Virus record (IMG/VR): IMGVR_UViG_3300017951_000149
Location: 1 to 22,738 of that record
Source of the DNA: a virus
Length of the DNA: 22,738 nucleotides
Strand: one strand, 5' to 3'
Shown: positions 20,851-22,738 of the stretch, piece by piece
Numbering within the stretch: the stretch's first letter is position 1
How the letters are laid out: every line of letters begins with the position of its first letter
Position numbers and translations under genes: made by a program
Notes under the pieces: generated by a model
Seen by the model: the letters and a program-made list of their open reading frames with translations, nothing else
What the model was told of the DNA's origin: nothing
Databases searched by the model: none

Positions 20851-22738
20851 TAAAATAACCCCGCTTTGCTTGCGCCAGCCGCTGCGGAGAGGCCAGCTAT
20901 ACCCAAGCCAAGGATGGATTGGGCCGGAGATACATTACCTCCGGAAGTTTGGGATATTGCCATTTGGCTAGTAGGCGCACCCTTGTAAATATCGGATAGG
21001 AAGCCGACACGCTGATATGGCTCGTAAAGCTGTGCCATTTCGCTTTGACGTTGTGCTTCCAATACCGCCTGATCTTGTGCTTGGAACTGTTTGCCCATGT
21101 CGAACAAGAATCCAGCGTCTTTCTGGTTGAGCTGTTGTGACAGTTCTCCAAGAGCGCCTTGGCGGAGTGCGAGCTGACTGAGAGCATCGCCTTGTTGTAG
21201 ATTGAGTTGTCCGTACTGCGTACCGAGGTTGCCAATCCCTTCGCCCAAGCGTCCCATCATTTCGGAACCTTGCAACCCTAGCTGTCCGCCAGCTTGAGCG
21301 CCCGATACCGCAAGATTTGCTTGATTCTGTCCAAGCGTTCCAGCCTGCCCTGCCAACTGACCGGCTAATTGCTCCGCGCTGATGCCCAATTGAGCCGCAC
21401 GTTGTGCAATATCTGCTTCTTGGTTAACACCCTGTAGGCCCATTTGACCCAAGTTAGTATTAAGTTGCCCAGCAAGTTGTGCTGCGCTCAAGCCAGTTTG
21501 TGAAGCAAGCTGCTGCAAATTCATGCCCGTCTGAGACAGCGCCTGCGCATTAGCAGACGCAAGTTGCTCAGTAGACAGACCCATTGTGCCTGCCTGTTGA
21601 GCGGCTTGAAGACCTAGCTGACCCCCAATTTGTGCGCCTTGCTGCCCCATCTGAGCAGCCTGCATACCAAGTTGAGCGCCTTGGGCCGCGGATTGCATTC
21701 CGCTTTGCGTAATAAGTTGTTCGGCGGACATGCCAGTTTGTGCTTGCTGGTTGAGGAGTTGTCCAGCAAGCTGTTCTGCTGACATGCCCAGTTGTGCAGC
21801 CTGACCGGCCAATTGACCTTCAAGCTGCGAGGCACTGATGCCTAATTGTCCCGCGAGTTGGTTGGCGGCAATACCTGTCTGGGCTTGCTGTTGCGCGGTT
21901 TGCGCTGCCAATTGCTCTGCGGAAAGCCCTAACTGACCAGCTTGCTGACCGGTTTGAGCCAATAATTGATTTGCGGAAAGACCTGTTTGCGCTTGTTGCT
22001 GTAGGAGCTGACCGGCAAGCTGTTCGGTAGAAATACCCATCTGAGCCGCTTGTTGTGCAAGCTGGCCCTGAAGTTGCGCAGCCGACATACCAAGCTGACC
22101 GGCAAGCTGTTCTGCCGATTGACCCAGTTGTCCTGCCTGAGAAAGGTTTGATGCGGCGAGCTGTTCTGCGGACAACGCTTGTTGTCCAGCGCCCAACGAT
22201 CCAGCCTGCGCTAATTGCTCTGCACTGAGACGTTGCTGACCAGCCTGCAATAGACCGGCTTGAGCCAACTGTTCGGCACTCATGCCCAACTGGCCCGCTT
22301 GTGCCGCGTTTTGTGCAGCTAACTGCTCTGCCGACAAGCCCATTTGACGTGCTTGTGCTGCGTTTTGTGCAGCAATTTGTTCGGCAGAAAGCGCCTGTTG
22401 TCCCGCTTGACCGTAAGCTGAAAGACCAAGCTGGCCGCCTTGTAACAAGCCTGCTTGAGCCAATTGCTCTGCGGACATACCTGTCTGAGCCGCCAATTGT
22501 TCGGCGGATAGACCAAGTTGTCCTTGCTGTTGCGCGGTCCGTGCAGCTAATTCCTCCGCCGACATGCCGAATTGTGCGGCTAGTTGTTCGGCGGAAAGAC
22601 CTGTTTGAGCAGCTAACTGTACCGCGGACATGCCAAGCTGACCTAACTGGCCAGCTTGAGCTGCCGCCAATTGCTCTGCGGACAGACCGAGTTGGCCCGC
22701 CGCTTGAGCTGCTTGAAGTCCTGCTTGCGAGCCTTGCG
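20850..22738 (-). CDS. Gln/Ala-rich tandem-repeat virion protein, N-terminus outside window
   Basis: The frame is open to the right edge (at least 629 codons), so an ATG must lie outside; the TTG at 22670 is internal to the repeat. Residues in about 20900-22738 are built from units beginning [L/M/I]S-A-E-Q-L-A, spaced either 11 or 18 residues apart, with A, Q, G and L as the main residues. The C-terminal 130 residues are non-repetitive: a coiled region, then LYEPYQRVGFLSDIYKGAP and a hydrophobic tail SILGLGIAGLSAAAGASKAG. The repeats suggest a long alpha-helical fibre or stalk in the virion. The C-terminal segment resembles one I remember from marine phage structural proteins. Confidence 0.8.
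   Translation of the reverse strand, partial: QGSQAGLQAAQAAGQLGLSAEQLAAAQAGQLGQLGMSAVQLAAQTGLSAEQLAAQFGMSAEELAARTAQQQGQLGLSAEQLAAQTGMSAEQLAQAGLLQGGQLGLSAYGQAGQQALSAEQIAAQNAAQARQMGLSAEQLAAQNAAQAGQLGMSAEQLAQAGLLQAGQQRLSAEQLAQAGSLGAGQQALSAEQLAASNLSQAGQLGQSAEQLAGQLGMSAAQLQGQLAQQAAQMGISTEQLAGQLLQQQAQTGLSANQLLAQTGQQAGQLGLSAEQLAAQTAQQQAQTGIAANQLAGQLGISASQLEGQLAGQAAQLGMSAEQLAGQLLNQQAQTGMSAEQLITQSGMQSAAQGAQLGMQAAQMGQQGAQIGGQLGLQAAQQAGTMGLSTEQLASANAQALSQTGMNLQQLASQTGLSAAQLAGQLNTNLGQMGLQGVNQEADIAQRAAQLGISAEQLAGQLAGQAGTLGQNQANLAVSGAQAGGQLGLQGSEMMGRLGEGIGNLGTQYGQLNLQQGDALSQLALRQGALGELSQQLNQKDAGFLFDMGKQFQAQDQAVLEAQRQSEMAQLYEPYQRVGFLSDIYKGAPTSQMAISQTSGGNVSPAQSILGLGIAGLSAAAGASKAGLF
21320..22720 (-). repeat. 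Coding tandem repeats, 33- and 54-bp units
   Basis: Degenerate in-frame repeats of the SAEQLA motif recur at 33- or 54-bp steps (11 or 18 codons). On the plus strand they show as recurring ttgctctgcggaca-like strings. Units differ by synonymous and conservative changes, so the array is not a recent expansion, although recombination within it would change protein length. Confidence 0.85.

Noticed and set aside
20850-22738. Tandem repeats as a CRISPR array or non-coding repeat
   Set aside because: The repeats are in one open frame with codon-level degeneracy and no unique spacers, so they are a protein repeat.

Overview
The window is part of a tailed double-stranded DNA phage genome (Caudoviricetes). 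The evidence is a terminase small subunit, a phage-type family A DNA polymerase, an archaeo-eukaryotic-type primase, several small ATGA-overlapping phage genes, and a run of large virion-like proteins. Several proteins carry short glycine-rich motifs (for example FRNGGVVRMQEGG) that I remember from uncultured marine phages, so a marine bacterial host is plausible. This is inference; no host gene, integrase, tRNA gene or attachment site is visible.

Layout. Almost everything is on the minus strand and reads right to left. (1) From the right edge to 12977 lies a virion block. It holds a tandem-repeat Gln/Ala-rich protein whose N-terminus is outside the window, an 880-aa protein, a 1340-aa protein with hydrophobic segments (possible internal or ejection protein), a 263-aa protein and a 132-aa membrane/coiled-coil protein. 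The first four are translationally coupled by 1-nt stop/start overlaps. (2) 11512-12957 is one plus-strand SNF2-type helicase gene. It converges on the virion block and diverges from the replication block. (3) 11405 down to 4454 is the replication block: a coiled-coil protein, a putative ssDNA-binding protein, a strong terminator, an AEP/TOTE-type primase, a small HTH protein, an SF1 (UvrD-like) helicase, a 65-aa protein, a DUF6378-like protein and DNA polymerase I. (4) 4379 down to 2230 holds small accessory or regulatory genes: a ribbon-helix-helix protein, a zinc-ribbon protein, a leader RNA with a terminator-like hairpin, small proteins, and an AlpA-like HTH protein with a C-terminal membrane segment. 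(5) 1792-2229 is intergenic and carries GGTTAC repeats. (6) 1791 down to the left edge holds the terminase small subunit, a VRR-NUC-type nuclease, a 42-aa basic peptide, a terminator, and a cysteine-rich protein cut by the left edge. The large terminase subunit is not in the window.

How it works together. The replication block supplies primase, polymerase, ssDNA-binding-like protein and two helicases, and no DnaB-type helicase is visible. Promoters resembling sigma-70 sites can be read before most blocks. Four of these regions share a TTATCGCATATCAT-like element that could be bound by one of the small regulators encoded here. The features most worth follow-up are the 11/18-residue repeat protein, the 5' leader at 3911-3994, the GGTTAC repeat cluster, the interlocked divergent promoters at 11445-11485 and the Leu762-type DNA polymerase.
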